37,686 nucleotides of DNA from Porphyromonas uenonis 60-3 (lineage in GTDB: Bacteria; Bacteroidota; Bacteroidia; Bacteroidales; Porphyromonadaceae). Where the stretch lies: positions 1 to 37,686 of the forward strand of contig NZ_ACLR01000203.1 of assembly GCF_000174775.1 (NCBI RefSeq). The letters run 5' to 3'. The position numbers and the translations under genes are program-made. Positions 6,168-16,200 of this stretch are shown here, piece by piece (the first letter of the stretch is position 1; every line of letters begins with the position of its first letter). The notes beneath the pieces were generated by a model, which was not told the origin of the DNA, searched no databases, and saw nothing but the letters and a program-made list of their open reading frames with translations.

Positions 6168-9100
6168 CTAGGTGAGGTCTACGGCATGTACCTCCTCAGG
6201 TGTGGTGGGCTCGGGCTTGGCATCAAGGATGTCAGCGAGAGGACCGTAGTCGTTTTCCCACTCGGTAGATGAGATACGTACGTAGGTGCTGTAGCGCTTG
6301 TAAGCGGAGCGGAGTGACTCGTTGGCTAGCTCCTCAGCAATATCTGGGTACATCTTGAAGAGTGAAGCGTAGCGTACCTCGCCCTTGAGGAAGTCCTTGA
6401 ACTTTGTGAAGTCTGGCTCCTTGCTGTCGAGTACGAAGGGGTTCTTGCCCTCCTGCTCACGACGTGGATCGTGGTGCCAGAGGTGCCAGTAACCACACTC
6501 TACGGCGCGCTTCTGCTCATTCTGTGCACTGCCCATACCACCCTTGAGTCCGTGTGAGATACAGGGTGAGTAAGCGATCACGAGTGATGGACCCTCGTAA
6601 GCCTCAGCCTCGCGGAGTACCTTGAGCGTCTGAGCGGGGTTGGCACCCATAGCGATCTGAGCTACATAGACGTAGCCGTAGGTGGTCGCGATGAGACCTA
6701 GATCCTTCTTGCGGACACGCTTACCTGCTGCGGCAAACTTAGCGATAGCGCCTAGAGGTGTACTCTTAGAGGACTGTCCACCCGTATTGGAGTAGACCTC
6801 TGTGTCGAGTACGAGGACGTTGACGTTCTTGCCCGAAGCGAGTACGTGGTCGAGACCACCGAAGCCGATATCGTATGCCCAGCCGTCACCACCGATAATC
6901 CATTGTGAAGGCTTGACAAAGTGATGGCGCAGGTTGTAGACGTAGTGCATACGGCCCTGAGCCTCGGCATTGAGTAGGGGTAGGATCTTGTAGCTGAGCT
7001 GCTGTGAAGCATCACCATCGAAGCGCTGCTCAACCCACTCGTTGAGGAGCTGGCGTAGCTCGTCGCTGAGCTGCTCCTGACCATCCTCAAGAATCTCCTT
7101 GACGAGGTGAACGAGGCGGTTGCGGTTTGAGCTAGAGGCGATGTACATACCCATACCAAACTCAGCATTGTCCTCAAAGAGGGAGTTAGCCCATGCGGGG
7201 CCCTCGCCACGATCATTGGTTGTGTAGGGCGTAGAGGGCGCTGAAGCTGAGTAGATAGAGGAGCAACCCGTAGCATTTGCCACGACCTGACGAGTGCCGA
7301 AGAGTTGCGTCAGTAGCTTGACATAAGGTGTCTCACCACAACCAGAGCAAGCTCCAGAGTACTCAAAGAGAGGCTGTGCAAACTGTGAGTTCTTGACGTT
7401 GGACTGTACATCGACCATGTAAGACTTGTTGGTTACCTGATGACGCATATAGTCCCAGTCGCACTGCTTGTCGCGAACCTCATCAAGGTGAACCATCTTG
7501 AGCGCCTTACCCTGCTTGTTGCCTGGACAGGTGTTGACACAGTTGGAACAACCGAGACAGTCGAGGTAGTTGACCTGAATGCGGAACTTAAGACCAGCCT
7601 CCTTGAAGCCCTTGCCCGTAGCGTCAAGTAGCGCTACATTGGTACCCTGAGCCTCCTTCTCGTTGAGTAGGAATGGACGGATCGTAGCGTGAGGACAGAC
7701 GAAAGCACACTGGTTGCACTGGATACAGTTGTCCTCGATCCATACAGGTACGAGGTCAGAGACACCACGCTTCTCGGAGTCGGCCGTACCAGAGTCCCAG
7801 GTACCATCCTCGCGACCTGCGAAAGCAGAGACGGGGAGTGAGTCACCACGCTGAGCGTTGATGACACGTACCACGTTGCGTACGAAGTCTGTGTCGCCTG
7901 CATGCTCGACTGCGGGCTCGTCGGGGAGGTTAGCCCACTCAGCCTTGACGGGAACCTGGATAACGTTGGCACCCTCGTCGACAGCTGCGAAGTTCTTATT
8001 GACAATCTCCTCACCCTTGCGAGAGTAAGACTTGACGATAAACTTCTTCATCTGCTCTACTGCGAGATCGTAAGGGATGACACCAGAGATCTTGAAGAAG
8101 GCGCTCTGCAGGATCGTGTTCGTGCGGTTGCCTAGACCAATGCGCTGAGCAATCTCGGTAGCGTTGATCATGTAGAAGGAGATCTCATTCTCAGCGAGGT
8201 AACGCTTGATGTGGTTAGGTAGGTGCTCCTCGATGCTGTCTAGATCCCAGACAGAGTTGAGGAGGAACGTGCCACCCTTGCGAAGACCTGCGAGGACGTC
8301 GTACATGCGTAGGTAAGCAGGTACGTGGCAAGCGACGAAGTTGGGGCGTACAACTAGATAGGTACTACGGATGGGCTGATCGCCGAAGCGTAGGTGAGAG
8401 GCGGTAAAGCCACCGCTCTTCTTAGAGTCGTAAGCGAAGTAAGCCTGGCAGTACTTATTGGTGTTTTCGCCAATGATCTTGACGGAGTTCTTGTTTGCAC
8501 CGACCGTACCGTCAGCACCTAGTCCGAAGAACTTAGCTTCGTAAGCATCGCTCTCGAGCTCGACCTCTTTGCCTAGAGGAAGGGACTTGAAGGTGACGTC
8601 GTCGACGATACCAACGGTAAACTGATCCTTTGGCTCGTTCATCGCTAGATTGTCAAAGACGGCGATGATCTGAGCGGGTGTCGTGTCTTTGCTTGATAGA
8701 CCGTAGCGACCGCCTACAACTAGCGGAGCATTGGGCTGTGTGTAGAGTGCGTTCTTGACATCGAGGTAGAGCGGATCACCAGCAGCTCCTGGCTCCTTCG
8801 TACGGTCGAGGACAGCGATACGCTTGACGCTCTTGGGCAGTGCACCGAGGAAGTGCTCTACGCTGAATGGACGATAGAGGTGTACAGCGACAAGTCCTAC
8901 CTTCTTGCCCTGAGCGCGTAGGTAGTCGATGGACTCGCGGATAGCCTCTGTGGCAGAGCCCATAGCGATGACGACGTGCTCAGCCTCGGGATCTCCGTAG
9001 TAGTCGAAGAGGTGGTAGTGACGTCCCGTGATCTTAGCTAGCTGATCCATATAGTCCTGTGCGATAGCGGGGACTGCATCGTAGAAGGGGTTGGAAGCCT

Positions 9101-9797
9101 CACGAGCCTGGAAGAAGATATCACCGTTCTGAGCGGTACCACGTACTACAGGAGCATGGGCGCTGAGTGCACGCTCACGGAACTGGCGCAGAGCCTTTTG
9201 GTCAATGAGTGGCTCGAGGTCCTCGTTGGAGAGGTACTCGATCTTCTGGATCTCGTGTGAAGTGCGGAAGCCATCGAAGAAGTGGATGAAAGGTACGCGG
9301 CTCTTGATCGCGGTGAGGTGGGCAACAGCTGCAAGGTCCATCACCTCCTGCACGGAGCCCGTGCAGAGCTGTGCGAGACCCGTCATACGAGCGCTCATCA
9401 CGTCCTGATGATCACCAAAGATAGAGAGAGCCTGCGAAGCGATCGTACGAGCAGCTACGTGGTAGACACCTGGGAGCAGCTCACCAGCCACCTTGTACAT
9501 ATTAGGTAGCATCAGGAGCAGACCCTGAGATGCGGTAAAGGTGACACCGAGAGCACCCGCCTGTAGTGCACCGTGCATAGCGCCAGCAGCACCAGCCTCA
9601 CTCTGCATCTCCTGTACCTCGACGATCTCGCCGAAAATGTTCTTACGCTTAGCAGCTGCCCACTCATCGACATACTCCGCCATCGTGGAGGAGGGGGTGA
9701 TGGGGTAGATAGCAGCTACTTCGCTAAACATGTAGGCGACATGTGCGGCCGCTTGGTTGCCGTCACAAGTCATTGTTTTCTTAGTTGGATTAGCCAT
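6168..9797 (-). CDS. nifJ: Pyruvate:ferredoxin (flavodoxin) oxidoreductase
   Basis: A 1209-residue single-chain PFOR, the full length for the family. It is cytosolic and converts pyruvate plus CoA to acetyl-CoA and CO2, passing electrons to ferredoxin or flavodoxin. The N-terminal pyrimidine-binding domain has AAHVAYMFSEVAAIYPITPSS. The middle holds two ferredoxin-type [4Fe-4S] motifs, CIQCNQCAFVCP and CLGCSNCVNTCP. The C-terminal TPP half has CSGCGETPYVKLL for the proximal cluster and GDGWAYDIGFGG with DTEVYSNTGGQ for TPP-Mg. All clusters look intact. It starts at MANPTKK, 45 bases after the stop of the ATPase gene; no promoter is visible in that gap, so the two may be cotranscribed or the promoter lies inside the ATPase gene. 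Two hairpins close the transcript. Confidence 0.97.
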   Translation of the reverse strand: MANPTKKTMTCDGNQAAAHVAYMFSEVAAIYPITPSSTMAEYVDEWAAAKRKNIFGEIVEVQEMQSEAGAAGAMHGALQAGALGVTFTASQGLLLMLPNMYKVAGELLPGVYHVAARTIASQALSIFGDHQDVMSARMTGLAQLCTGSVQEVMDLAAVAHLTAIKSRVPFIHFFDGFRTSHEIQKIEYLSNEDLEPLIDQKALRQFRERALSAHAPVVRGTAQNGDIFFQAREASNPFYDAVPAIAQDYMDQLAKITGRHYHLFDYYGDPEAEHVVIAMGSATEAIRESIDYLRAQGKKVGLVAVHLYRPFSVEHFLGALPKSVKRIAVLDRTKEPGAAGDPLYLDVKNALYTQPNAPLVVGGRYGLSSKDTTPAQIIAVFDNLAMNEPKDQFTVGIVDDVTFKSLPLGKEVELESDAYEAKFFGLGADGTVGANKNSVKIIGENTNKYCQAYFAYDSKKSGGFTASHLRFGDQPIRSTYLVVRPNFVACHVPAYLRMYDVLAGLRKGGTFLLNSVWDLDSIEEHLPNHIKRYLAENEISFYMINATEIAQRIGLGNRTNTILQSAFFKISGVIPYDLAVEQMKKFIVKSYSRKGEEIVNKNFAAVDEGANVIQVPVKAEWANLPDEPAVEHAGDTDFVRNVVRVINAQRGDSLPVSAFAGREDGTWDSGTADSEKRGVSDLVPVWIEDNCIQCNQCAFVCPHATIRPFLLNEKEAQGTNVALLDATGKGFKEAGLKFRIQVNYLDCLGCSNCVNTCPGNKQGKALKMVHLDEVRDKQCDWDYMRHQVTNKSYMVDVQSNVKNSQFAQPLFEYSGACSGCGETPYVKLLTQLFGTRQVVANATGCSSIYSASAPSTPYTTNDRGEGPAWANSLFEDNAEFGMGMYIASSSNRNRLVHLVKEILEDGQEQLSDELRQLLNEWVEQRFDGDASQQLSYKILPLLNAEAQGRMHYVYNLRHHFVKPSQWIIGGDGWAYDIGFGGLDHVLASGKNVNVLVLDTEVYSNTGGQSSKSTPLGAIAKFAAAGKRVRKKDLGLIATTYGYVYVAQIAMGANPAQTLKVLREAEAYEGPSLVIAYSPCISHGLKGGMGSAQNEQKRAVECGYWHLWHHDPRREQEGKNPFVLDSKEPDFTKFKDFLKGEVRYASLFKMYPDIAEELANESLRSAYKRYSTYVRISSTEWENDYGPLADILDAKPEPTTPEEVHAVDLT

Positions 9798-9842
9798 TTC
9801 TATGTATTGATTTTTCCTTGTGTGTTGTTGTAGTTAGTCGCT

Positions 9843-11027
9843 TTAGTAGATAAAGCCGAAGAGCCATAGTGGGATCACGTTGTCATGACCTATGGGAATG
9901 CCTTGCACTGCGTAGTAGCGGTCCGATCGATAACGCCCGCCTAGCTCCTTGTCAATGCGAAACTCGTAGGTCTCATCTAGCACGAAGTGCACCTGTGCCC
10001 GTCCGCCCGTGTTGACCTGATGAGCATGATTGAGATGCGTCAAGAAAAAGGTGGCGTACAGCCCCGTGCTGGTCACAGGTTCGGGTACGAGTGCGTAGCC
10101 AATGTTGGTGTTTTGCAGATAGCACATAGCTGGCTTGCGTGTGGTCGTCTCTGCACCCACACGGTATAGCTGCGTGACGAGACCAGCGTCAGAGAGGATG
10201 TGCATATAGTTGGAGATGGTAGCACGCGAGGCGCTGATCATCTGCGAGAGCTGAGAGACATTGGGCGAGGTGGGTGCCGTGCGCCCCAGTTCGTAGAGTA
10301 GTCTACGTAGCTTGGGTAGCAGACGCTGGTCCAGATTGCGCAGGAAGCTCACATCAACCTCCAGCATCATGTTGATATTCTTCAGCAGATTCTCCGAGTA
10401 GTTGCGATCCTCGAGGAAGAAAGGGTAGTAGCCGTGGTGCGTATAGTCCGCTAAGTAGTTGAGCGGATTGACCATCCCCATGATCTCACGAGAGATGGTC
10501 TCGTGGTTCTTCAAGATCTCCTCTAGCGAAAGCTGCGGGAGGTCTAGTCCCGTCTTGAGCTGGATGAACTCACGGAGTGAGAAACCGTCCAGCCGGTAGA
10601 CCGCTCCTGGTAGTTGCTCTTCAATGGGGAGCGCCGAGTCGTACTGCACGATCGAGGTCGTGTAGATGATCTGCAGGTCTGGCATCAAGTGCGTACAGGT
10701 CAGCAGATCCTCATGCCACGAGGGATACTTATATATTTGGTCTAGTAGCAGGTGCCGCCCGCCATGATCGTAGAAGCCCTTGGCAAAGTCTACAAGCGTC
10801 TCGCTGGTAAAGAGGAAGTTGTTCAGATTGACGTATAGACACTTCCTATTGAGCGACCCAAAAGTCCTCGCAGCATAGTCCAGTAGGAAGGTGGTCTTGC
10901 CCACGCCACGACAGCCATAGATACCGATCAGTGGGGCCGAGAAGTCAATCTCGCCAAAGAGGCTACGCTGTATCGGATTGCTCAGATTGCGCAGCAGGTA
11001 ATCGTGTGTTCTATAGAGTGCTTCCAC
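9843..11027 (-). CDS. AAA-type ATPase with winged-helix segment (AAA_14/DUF4143-like)
   Basis: A 394-residue cytosolic ATPase of the widespread bacterial AAA_14/DUF4143 type; no member has a firmly established role. Walker A is GCRGVGKTT (residues 38-46). Walker B is reduced to HLLLDQIY, with Q where the second acidic residue usually stands. About residues 255-300 form a winged-helix-like segment (LSQMISASRATISNYMHILSDAGLVTQLYRVG). The C-terminal part is nuclease-like in related proteins, but I do not see an intact D-ExK site here: the end reads EFRIDKELGGRYRSDRYYAV. It has its own promoter at 11074-11104 and lies directly upstream of nifJ. A link to PFOR is suggested only by position. Confidence 0.75.
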   Translation of the reverse strand: MEALYRTHDYLLRNLSNPIQRSLFGEIDFSAPLIGIYGCRGVGKTTFLLDYAARTFGSLNRKCLYVNLNNFLFTSETLVDFAKGFYDHGGRHLLLDQIYKYPSWHEDLLTCTHLMPDLQIIYTTSIVQYDSALPIEEQLPGAVYRLDGFSLREFIQLKTGLDLPQLSLEEILKNHETISREIMGMVNPLNYLADYTHHGYYPFFLEDRNYSENLLKNINMMLEVDVSFLRNLDQRLLPKLRRLLYELGRTAPTSPNVSQLSQMISASRATISNYMHILSDAGLVTQLYRVGAETTTRKPAMCYLQNTNIGYALVPEPVTSTGLYATFFLTHLNHAHQVNTGGRAQVHFVLDETYEFRIDKELGGRYRSDRYYAVQGIPIGHDNVIPLWLFGFIY

Positions 11028-11073
11028 TACTTTGTCGTTGAAGTTTTTACTTGGTACCTATATCTTGGTAGTG

Positions 11074-11104
11074 CAAAGGTACACAAACTTCTGTAATTGA
11101 CAAG
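11074..11104 (-). promoter_or_regulatory. Promoter of the AAA ATPase gene
   Basis: On the minus strand CTTG, 19 bases, TACCTTTG: a perfect -7 box and a three-of-four -33 box at the ideal spacing, 46 bases upstream of the start codon at 11027. It may also serve nifJ. Confidence 0.65.
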
Positions 11105-11242
11105 TGCTCTTGGCAAAAATCTTTGTGTTTTGAGTGAACTGCCCCATTCGGATGACAAGTTGCCCACATCAAACTAGCAATGAGTAGGCACAGACTACCA
11201 CTTGTTAGCGACATTCCAACCGCTTCACCTAGAGCTGCTTGG

Positions 11243-11352
11243 AGTTTCTTCCGTATGAAACTCTAGTTTCCTCGGTAGGAAACTCCAGTTTCTTCGGTAG
11301 GAAAATGGATTGTCATGGGCATGAAAATAGATTTTCTCCCTCATGAAAAACT
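11243..11352. repeat. 22-bp inverted-repeat array, family A, copy 2
   Basis: Five units start at 11243, 11265, 11287, 11309 and 11331, each exactly 22 bp apart. The pattern AGTTTC, 8 bases, GAAACT, 2 bases is intact in the first two. The third is AGTTTC with GAAAAT, the fourth ATTGTC with GAAAAT, and the fifth ATTTTC with GAAAAA, showing the same G-C to T-A drift as in copy 1. Another hairpin (TTGCCAA, CCTGC, TTGGCAA at 11354-11372) follows at once. The array lies in the 566-bp gap between the ATPase promoter and the end of the hmu operon. Confidence 0.88.
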
Positions 11353-11456
11353 CTTGCCAACCTGCTTGGCAAAGGTTTGCCACACGGGGAGACAATGTTT
11401 TTCGCCGAAGGGGCTTGCGGTTAACGCTATGGAGAGCGAGCGAGGCATTGGCACAA

Positions 11457-11506
11457 ACGACAGCCCCCACGGGTCTCTGGTCGTAGAGAGCCGTGGGGGC
11501 TGTCGT
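11457..11506 (-). terminator. Long hairpin at the end of the hmu operon
   Basis: A perfect 16-bp stem (ACGACAGCCCCCACGG with its complement at 11491-11506), with a further CTCT/AGAG pairing in the loop. It lies 88 bases after the hmuV stop. On the minus strand it is followed by TTGTGCC, a poor T tract; it probably terminates transcription or protects the 3' end. The stem is symmetric, so it could also block readthrough from the other side. Confidence 0.65.
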
Positions 11507-11593
11507 GATTTAAGAGCTATTTAGGGGCTGGTTAGCGCTCTTTTAGCGATGGGTTAGGGATGGCTTAGCGATCTGTGAGCTGTCTGCTCCGCT

Positions 11594-11932
11594 TTACTCC
11601 TCGGGGATGTAAATGACCTCGCCATTCTCCAGCTCGTAGGCGATGCCGACGCGCTTGCCGCGGCGCTGACTGGAGGCGTCCTCGCTGTCGGTCGGTGTGT
11701 ACCGCTCGATGGTGGAGCCTTTCTTGGAGATGATCTCCATATTGTCCTTACCGGGGTTCTTGATGATGGTAAAGTCCTCCTGCGTGAGCATCTCGGTCAT
11801 GCTAAACTTTGTGACCAGTGCCACCATCAGCGCCACGGCAAAGACCATCGCTACGTCAAAGAGGTTGCTCACGAGCGACGATGGATCGGTATCGTCGTGG
11901 CGTAGGGTGCGTCGCTTACTTCTTCGTCTCAT
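11594..11932 (-). CDS. hmuV: HmuV, small DUF2149-type membrane protein
   Basis: A 112-residue protein with a basic N-terminus (MRRRSKRRTLRHDD), one membrane helix (about 22-42, NLFDVAMVFAVALMVALVTKF) and a soluble C-terminal part on the outer side. This matches the DUF2149 family, which travels with MotA/TolQ/ExbB proteins and CobN-like chelatases. By position and topology it is likely the TolR/ExbD-like partner of HmuU, so it would help couple the proton gradient to haem handling. It overlaps hmuU by 17 bases and is the last gene of the operon. The family is clear from the operon; the energising role is inferred. Confidence 0.85.
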   Translation of the reverse strand: MRRRSKRRTLRHDDTDPSSLVSNLFDVAMVFAVALMVALVTKFSMTEMLTQEDFTIIKNPGKDNMEIISKKGSTIERYTPTDSEDASSQRRGKRVGIAYELENGEVIYIPEE

Positions 11933-12533
11933 CTTCAGCTTGAGTTAGGAGTTCGTCGATGTAGTCGATGTAGATGAGCTCTTGGTGGTGATAGCGGTGG
12001 AGCCTTTGCAAGGTTAGATAGCCGATGGCGGAGACGAAGAGTCCCAGCACGGTAGTCGCAAAGGCGACCTGCATATTGTACGCCATAGTTGCCATATCGC
12101 CACTGCTAAGCCCGACGAGCGCTGGCCCCATTGGTATGAGGGTACCCATTAGTCCGAGGATTGGGCCGAACTTGGTCAAGACTTGCGGGTAGACGAGTCG
12201 CTTGTCAAGGCGTAGCTCATACTCTCCGATAAGTAGGCTACGCTCAGCAGCGGGAGCTGTGAGGAGCGAGCGCAGGAGCTCCTCAAAGAGGTCTAGCCGT
12301 GCTGTCTCTTGGCTTTCACCGCCCAGCTCTTGGCGTAGTCTGCCGAGTAGTGCGCTGGCGTCTTCACGCTGATGGGCGAAGTAGCGTCGCTGTAGTCGCT
12401 TGTAGCGCTGTGCCCGCTCAATGAGTCCGCCCAGCATGAGGAGGGCTAGGAGGAAGAGTAGGAGTAGTCCAATGATCACCGGTATGAGGAGACCATTGGA
12501 GAGGAGAAACATAGTGTCTGAAATGAATTTCAT
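11916..12533 (-). CDS. hmuU: HmuU, MotA/TolQ/ExbB-type proton channel protein
   Basis: A 205-residue inner-membrane protein with the three-helix layout of the ExbB/TolQ/MotA family. Helix 1 is about residues 14-37 (GLLIPVIIGLLLLFLLALLM). A long cytosolic helical region follows. Helices 2 and 3 lie in the conserved block beginning KFGPILGLMGTLIPMGPALVGLSSGD and continuing through AFATTVLGLFVSAIGYLTL. Family knowledge says such proteins form proton channels that power TonB or Tol-type work. It lies 26 bases after hmuT and overlaps hmuV, so with HmuV it is probably a dedicated energy unit for this haem system, separate from the cell's main ExbBD. Confidence 0.9.
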   Translation of the reverse strand: MKFISDTMFLLSNGLLIPVIIGLLLLFLLALLMLGGLIERAQRYKRLQRRYFAHQREDASALLGRLRQELGGESQETARLDLFEELLRSLLTAPAAERSLLIGEYELRLDKRLVYPQVLTKFGPILGLMGTLIPMGPALVGLSSGDMATMAYNMQVAFATTVLGLFVSAIGYLTLQRLHRYHHQELIYIDYIDELLTQAEDETKK

Positions 12534-12559
12534 AGTAATCTGTTGTGTGTATAACTATC

Positions 12560-13264
12560 TTATTTGCGTGAGCCTTTTGCCTTGATGAGCATGGCTATAT
12601 AGCCGACGAGCATGCCGCCAGCGAGGGTTGCGAGGAGGATGCCCAGCTCTCTAGGTGAGGAGCTGTCTAGCTGGACCTCTGGAGCTTGGGTGCGCTCTGG
12701 TATGAGGATGTAGGCTATGACGCTACCCACGGCTAGCACCCCAGCCAAGAGCATAGCGAGCAGACGGAGGAACTCCCGATCACGTATCAGGCGAGGTATC
12801 AGCTCGATGAGTAATAGGAGCACCACAGCAAAGGTTATGGTCACTGCCCAGTAATGGACCCCAGGTATGCTGTAGATGACGAAGCTCCTCAGGTAGCATA
12901 GCGCAGGTAGCATCAGTAGCGAGGGTAGCCATACGGCTATCTGGTGGCAAGCGGTCATGACCGCTACGACTAGTCCCTCTCGATGATAGATCGTACGCAG
13001 AGGTCGGTGCGCAGGGCGGTAGGTGACGACTGCCATGGTGAGCAGTAGCTCTAGCGAGACCATCATGGCGAGTGTGGAGAGCTGCTCTGCCTGACGTAGC
13101 ATAGCGTCGAGGGCTAGCTTGCTCACCCGCAGGGTCGCCTGATGGGTCGCCACCAAGCCTACGATATAGAGTACCGCATGTGCTAGTCGCACCCTACGAT
13201 CAGATCGTACGGCTGTGGTGGTGAGCGCCACTAGGAGTGCAAAGATGGAAACGATGAGTATCAT
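12560..13264 (-). CDS. hmuT: HmuT, polytopic inner-membrane protein
   Basis: A 234-residue, very hydrophobic protein with about six or seven predicted membrane helices and short loops. It ends in a basic tail (KAKGSRK). No enzymatic motif is visible. It is identified by its place in the hmuYRSTUV order: three bases after hmuS and 26 before hmuU. The P. gingivalis gene at this position is called hmuT; its biochemical role is not established. It is not the periplasmic haem-binding protein named HmuT in Yersinia. It may form a membrane complex with HmuS and HmuU/V. Name by synteny, function unknown. Confidence 0.8.
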   Translation of the reverse strand: MILIVSIFALLVALTTTAVRSDRRVRLAHAVLYIVGLVATHQATLRVSKLALDAMLRQAEQLSTLAMMVSLELLLTMAVVTYRPAHRPLRTIYHREGLVVAVMTACHQIAVWLPSLLMLPALCYLRSFVIYSIPGVHYWAVTITFAVVLLLLIELIPRLIRDREFLRLLAMLLAGVLAVGSVIAYILIPERTQAPEVQLDSSSPRELGILLATLAGGMLVGYIAMLIKAKGSRK

Positions 13265-13267
13265 CTC

Positions 13268-16200
13268 TTACTTCGTACGCTTCTTACGTCTGCTGTAAAG
13301 GAGAGAGAGTACCAGTATGAGGACGAGTACGACACCTCCTATGATGACTATCTCGGTCGTGGAGAAACTATCCTGATCCTCTGCAGAGGCAGAGCCTGAG
13401 GAGTGCTTCTTGTCCTGAGCCTTGTCCGAGTCCTTTGAGAGTACCTGCTGCTTTTGGCCAGACTGAGAGGTCACTTTGAGCGCTTTGTCTAGGGCGGCGG
13501 TGTACTCTTGCTGTTGCTCGGGTGTGAGTTGATCTTGGATCATCTTACGCAGCTTAGCATTGTCACAGACCATACCGCTACAGCCAGCACCTGCCTTTGC
13601 CAAGCTCTCGGCATGGAGCCGAGCGATGGTCTGCTTTTGCTCAGCAGTCGCCTGCCAGTAGCCCTTGCGAATGGTCTCCATCATGGAGGCGGTGAGGTCT
13701 TGCAGGGCTGCGGGGTTGTTGCGCTCGAAGAAGTCGACGGTGCCGAGCTGGTGCTTGTCCACGACATACATATCGTAGAGAGCATCCCAGAGCTCCTTGT
13801 CAATGGCGGAGGGCTTCATAACGTTCCACGCATAGGTATTGCGGATGGTTTCGTCAATAGCATCTGCCGCTCCAGCGCCCTCTTTGAGCTGCTCACGCAC
13901 ATAGGTGGGGTTAAGGATGGTGGTGCGAGCTTCGATGCCGATAGCTTGCTTGATCTCCTGCGTCTTGACACGACGACGGTTGCGCAGATCGGTGAAGTAG
14001 CCCTCGGGGTCCTTGCCTGTGACGTGACGCACGGAGAGGGTGAGCCCGCCCATAAACTCATAGACGTGATCCAAGCTTAGCGCACCCCACGTATTGCTCT
14101 GACGGGGCTGAACGACGGCATCGGTGTTTTGCAGTGCCGCCTCAAAGATACCCTTGGCAGTCTCGCCCCAGAGCTCTTCGTCTCCATAGATGGCGCCCAT
14201 ATTGTTCATATAGACCTCGGCAATCTCGCTCTCTTTCTCCCAGCGGTCACCGCTCTCGACGAACTCCTGAATGCCAGTACCGTAGGCACCGTTGAGACCG
14301 CCGAAGATGCGCTTGCCACTAAGCTTACGAGCCTGCTCGGGGGGTAAGCCATGCTCTAGGAGTACACGCTCCGCCTCGACACGTCCGAGGGCAATCTGGT
14401 TGGGCATCTTGCCATCCTTGGTCTCTGCGACGAGGTCTATAGCCTTTTGCAGGAGGAAGAGTCGGGAGGCTGCGATGTCTCGGAGCTGGCCCGAGGTCTG
14501 TATGACCACATCTACACGAGGTCTGCCGAGCTCCTTGATGGGGATGACGCGCACGTCGATCACTTTGCCACGGCGGTCACGCACGGGCTCGACACCGAGG
14601 AGCGCCATAATCTCAGCGATGGTGGTGCCCTCGCTCTCGATGAAGCTACTGCTCCAGAGCGTGAAGCTCACCTTGCGCGGTATCGAGTCGTTGTGACGAG
14701 AGCGGTAGTCGGCGATAAGTGCATCGGCTAGTTGCTGTCCGTCTTCCCACGCCTTTGCCGTGGGTGTCATCTCGGGATCAATGGCGTAGAGGTTGCGCCC
14801 TGTGGGTAGTACGGAGGGGCTGGCGATGAAGTCTCCGCCTGGCGAAGGTGCCGTATAGCCACCACGGAGCGCATTGGCGAGCGAAGCTAGCTCGAGCTGT
14901 GGCGAAGTGACCAGCATACGCTTGTAATATGGTATCTGCGCTACGGAGCGACGTAACAGGCTGACACCCTCGGCGAGGAGTACCAGCTTGGGGTCTTTCT
15001 TCGTCTCGGCACTGGCGGGCTTGCCGTGAGGAGGCATACCGCCACCCATTCCTTTAGGCATTCCCTTAGGCATACCTTTGGACATACCCTTTGGCATACC
15101 ACCGCCCATCATACCTGCAGGCATACCGCCCATCATACCGGACTGTGCGCTCTCCTCTTGTTGCGCCTTGAGGAACTGATCGGCACGTGCTAGCTCGGCG
15201 CGACTAACGCCTAGAGACTGAAGGAGCGCATCAACCTCTCCCGAGGCAATCTCTCGATCCTGAACACGAGCCACGAAGCGGTCAGCAGGACGGAGGTAAC
15301 GTGCGTTGAAGTAGACATCGTCCTTGATCTGGGCGTCGGTGATCCGTCCACGAGACTTGTCCACCTGAGCCAGTGCGTAGGCTATTGGGTCGACCGAGAG
15401 AAGGCGAACACTGGAGCGAATCTTCTCTGAGCTGAAGGGGACGCCTGTCGTGTACATACCGCCCACGATCTTGGCGTGAGCTAGCTCGTCAACGAAGCTG
15501 GCGATTAGCTCGATCTCGTCTCTCGTATAGGGCTTGCTCATCGTGGAGTCTAGCTTGAGGTCTCTGTGGAAGCCCTTAGCGATGGTCATCTCTTTGATCC
15601 GCTTGGAGAGTACGTCGTCATCTTTTTCCGAAGCTAGATAGCGATCGGTCAAGTCGCGTAGCGGTTGCATCTCTTTGTCTAGCTGTGTATCAATAAAGGG
15701 CGGTGCCAAGTAAGAGACTGCCTGCCCGTAGGAGCGACGCTTGGCGATCATACACTCGCCGACGTTTGCCGTCGTGTAGTAATAGATGTGTGGCAAGTCA
15801 CGTACGAGTCTGTCGGTATAGTCGTAGTTGCTTAGCGCTACCTGCTTGCCGGGGATAAACTCTAGACTGCCGTGGGTGCCGAAGTGCATCAGGACATCAG
15901 CGTGCCAGCCGTTGCGTGCCCACAGATAGCTGGCTATGTATGGGTAAGCGGGTACGGAGGTAGAGCCGTGTACCATCTTGAAGTCTAGCTCTCCGCTACC
16001 AGATCCAGGCTGAGGAAGGAGCGCCACCTTACCATAAGTGAGTCGGGTCACCGCAATGCCCTCGGCACCGTCACGCTCTAAGACGAGGTCGTGACCAGGT
16101 ATCGCCCCGTATCGCCCCTCTATACTGTCTTTGAGTGCAGGAGGGAAGGTTTCGTCGATCCACTGTGTCAGCTCTTTCGTCGAGACAAAGGCGGGGTAGT

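Noticed and set aside
11100-11372. A second MITE around family A copy 2
   Set aside because: Short matches (CTTGGCAA near 11109 and 11366) are direct and not inverted, and I found no terminal repeats or target duplication. The same search failed around the arrays at 336 and 20472.
13508-14731. Long plus-strand frames antisense to hmuS (190, 134 and 94 residues)
   Set aside because: They are frames opposite a certain gene, in GC-rich sequence where stops are rare, with no matching domain, promoter or RBS.
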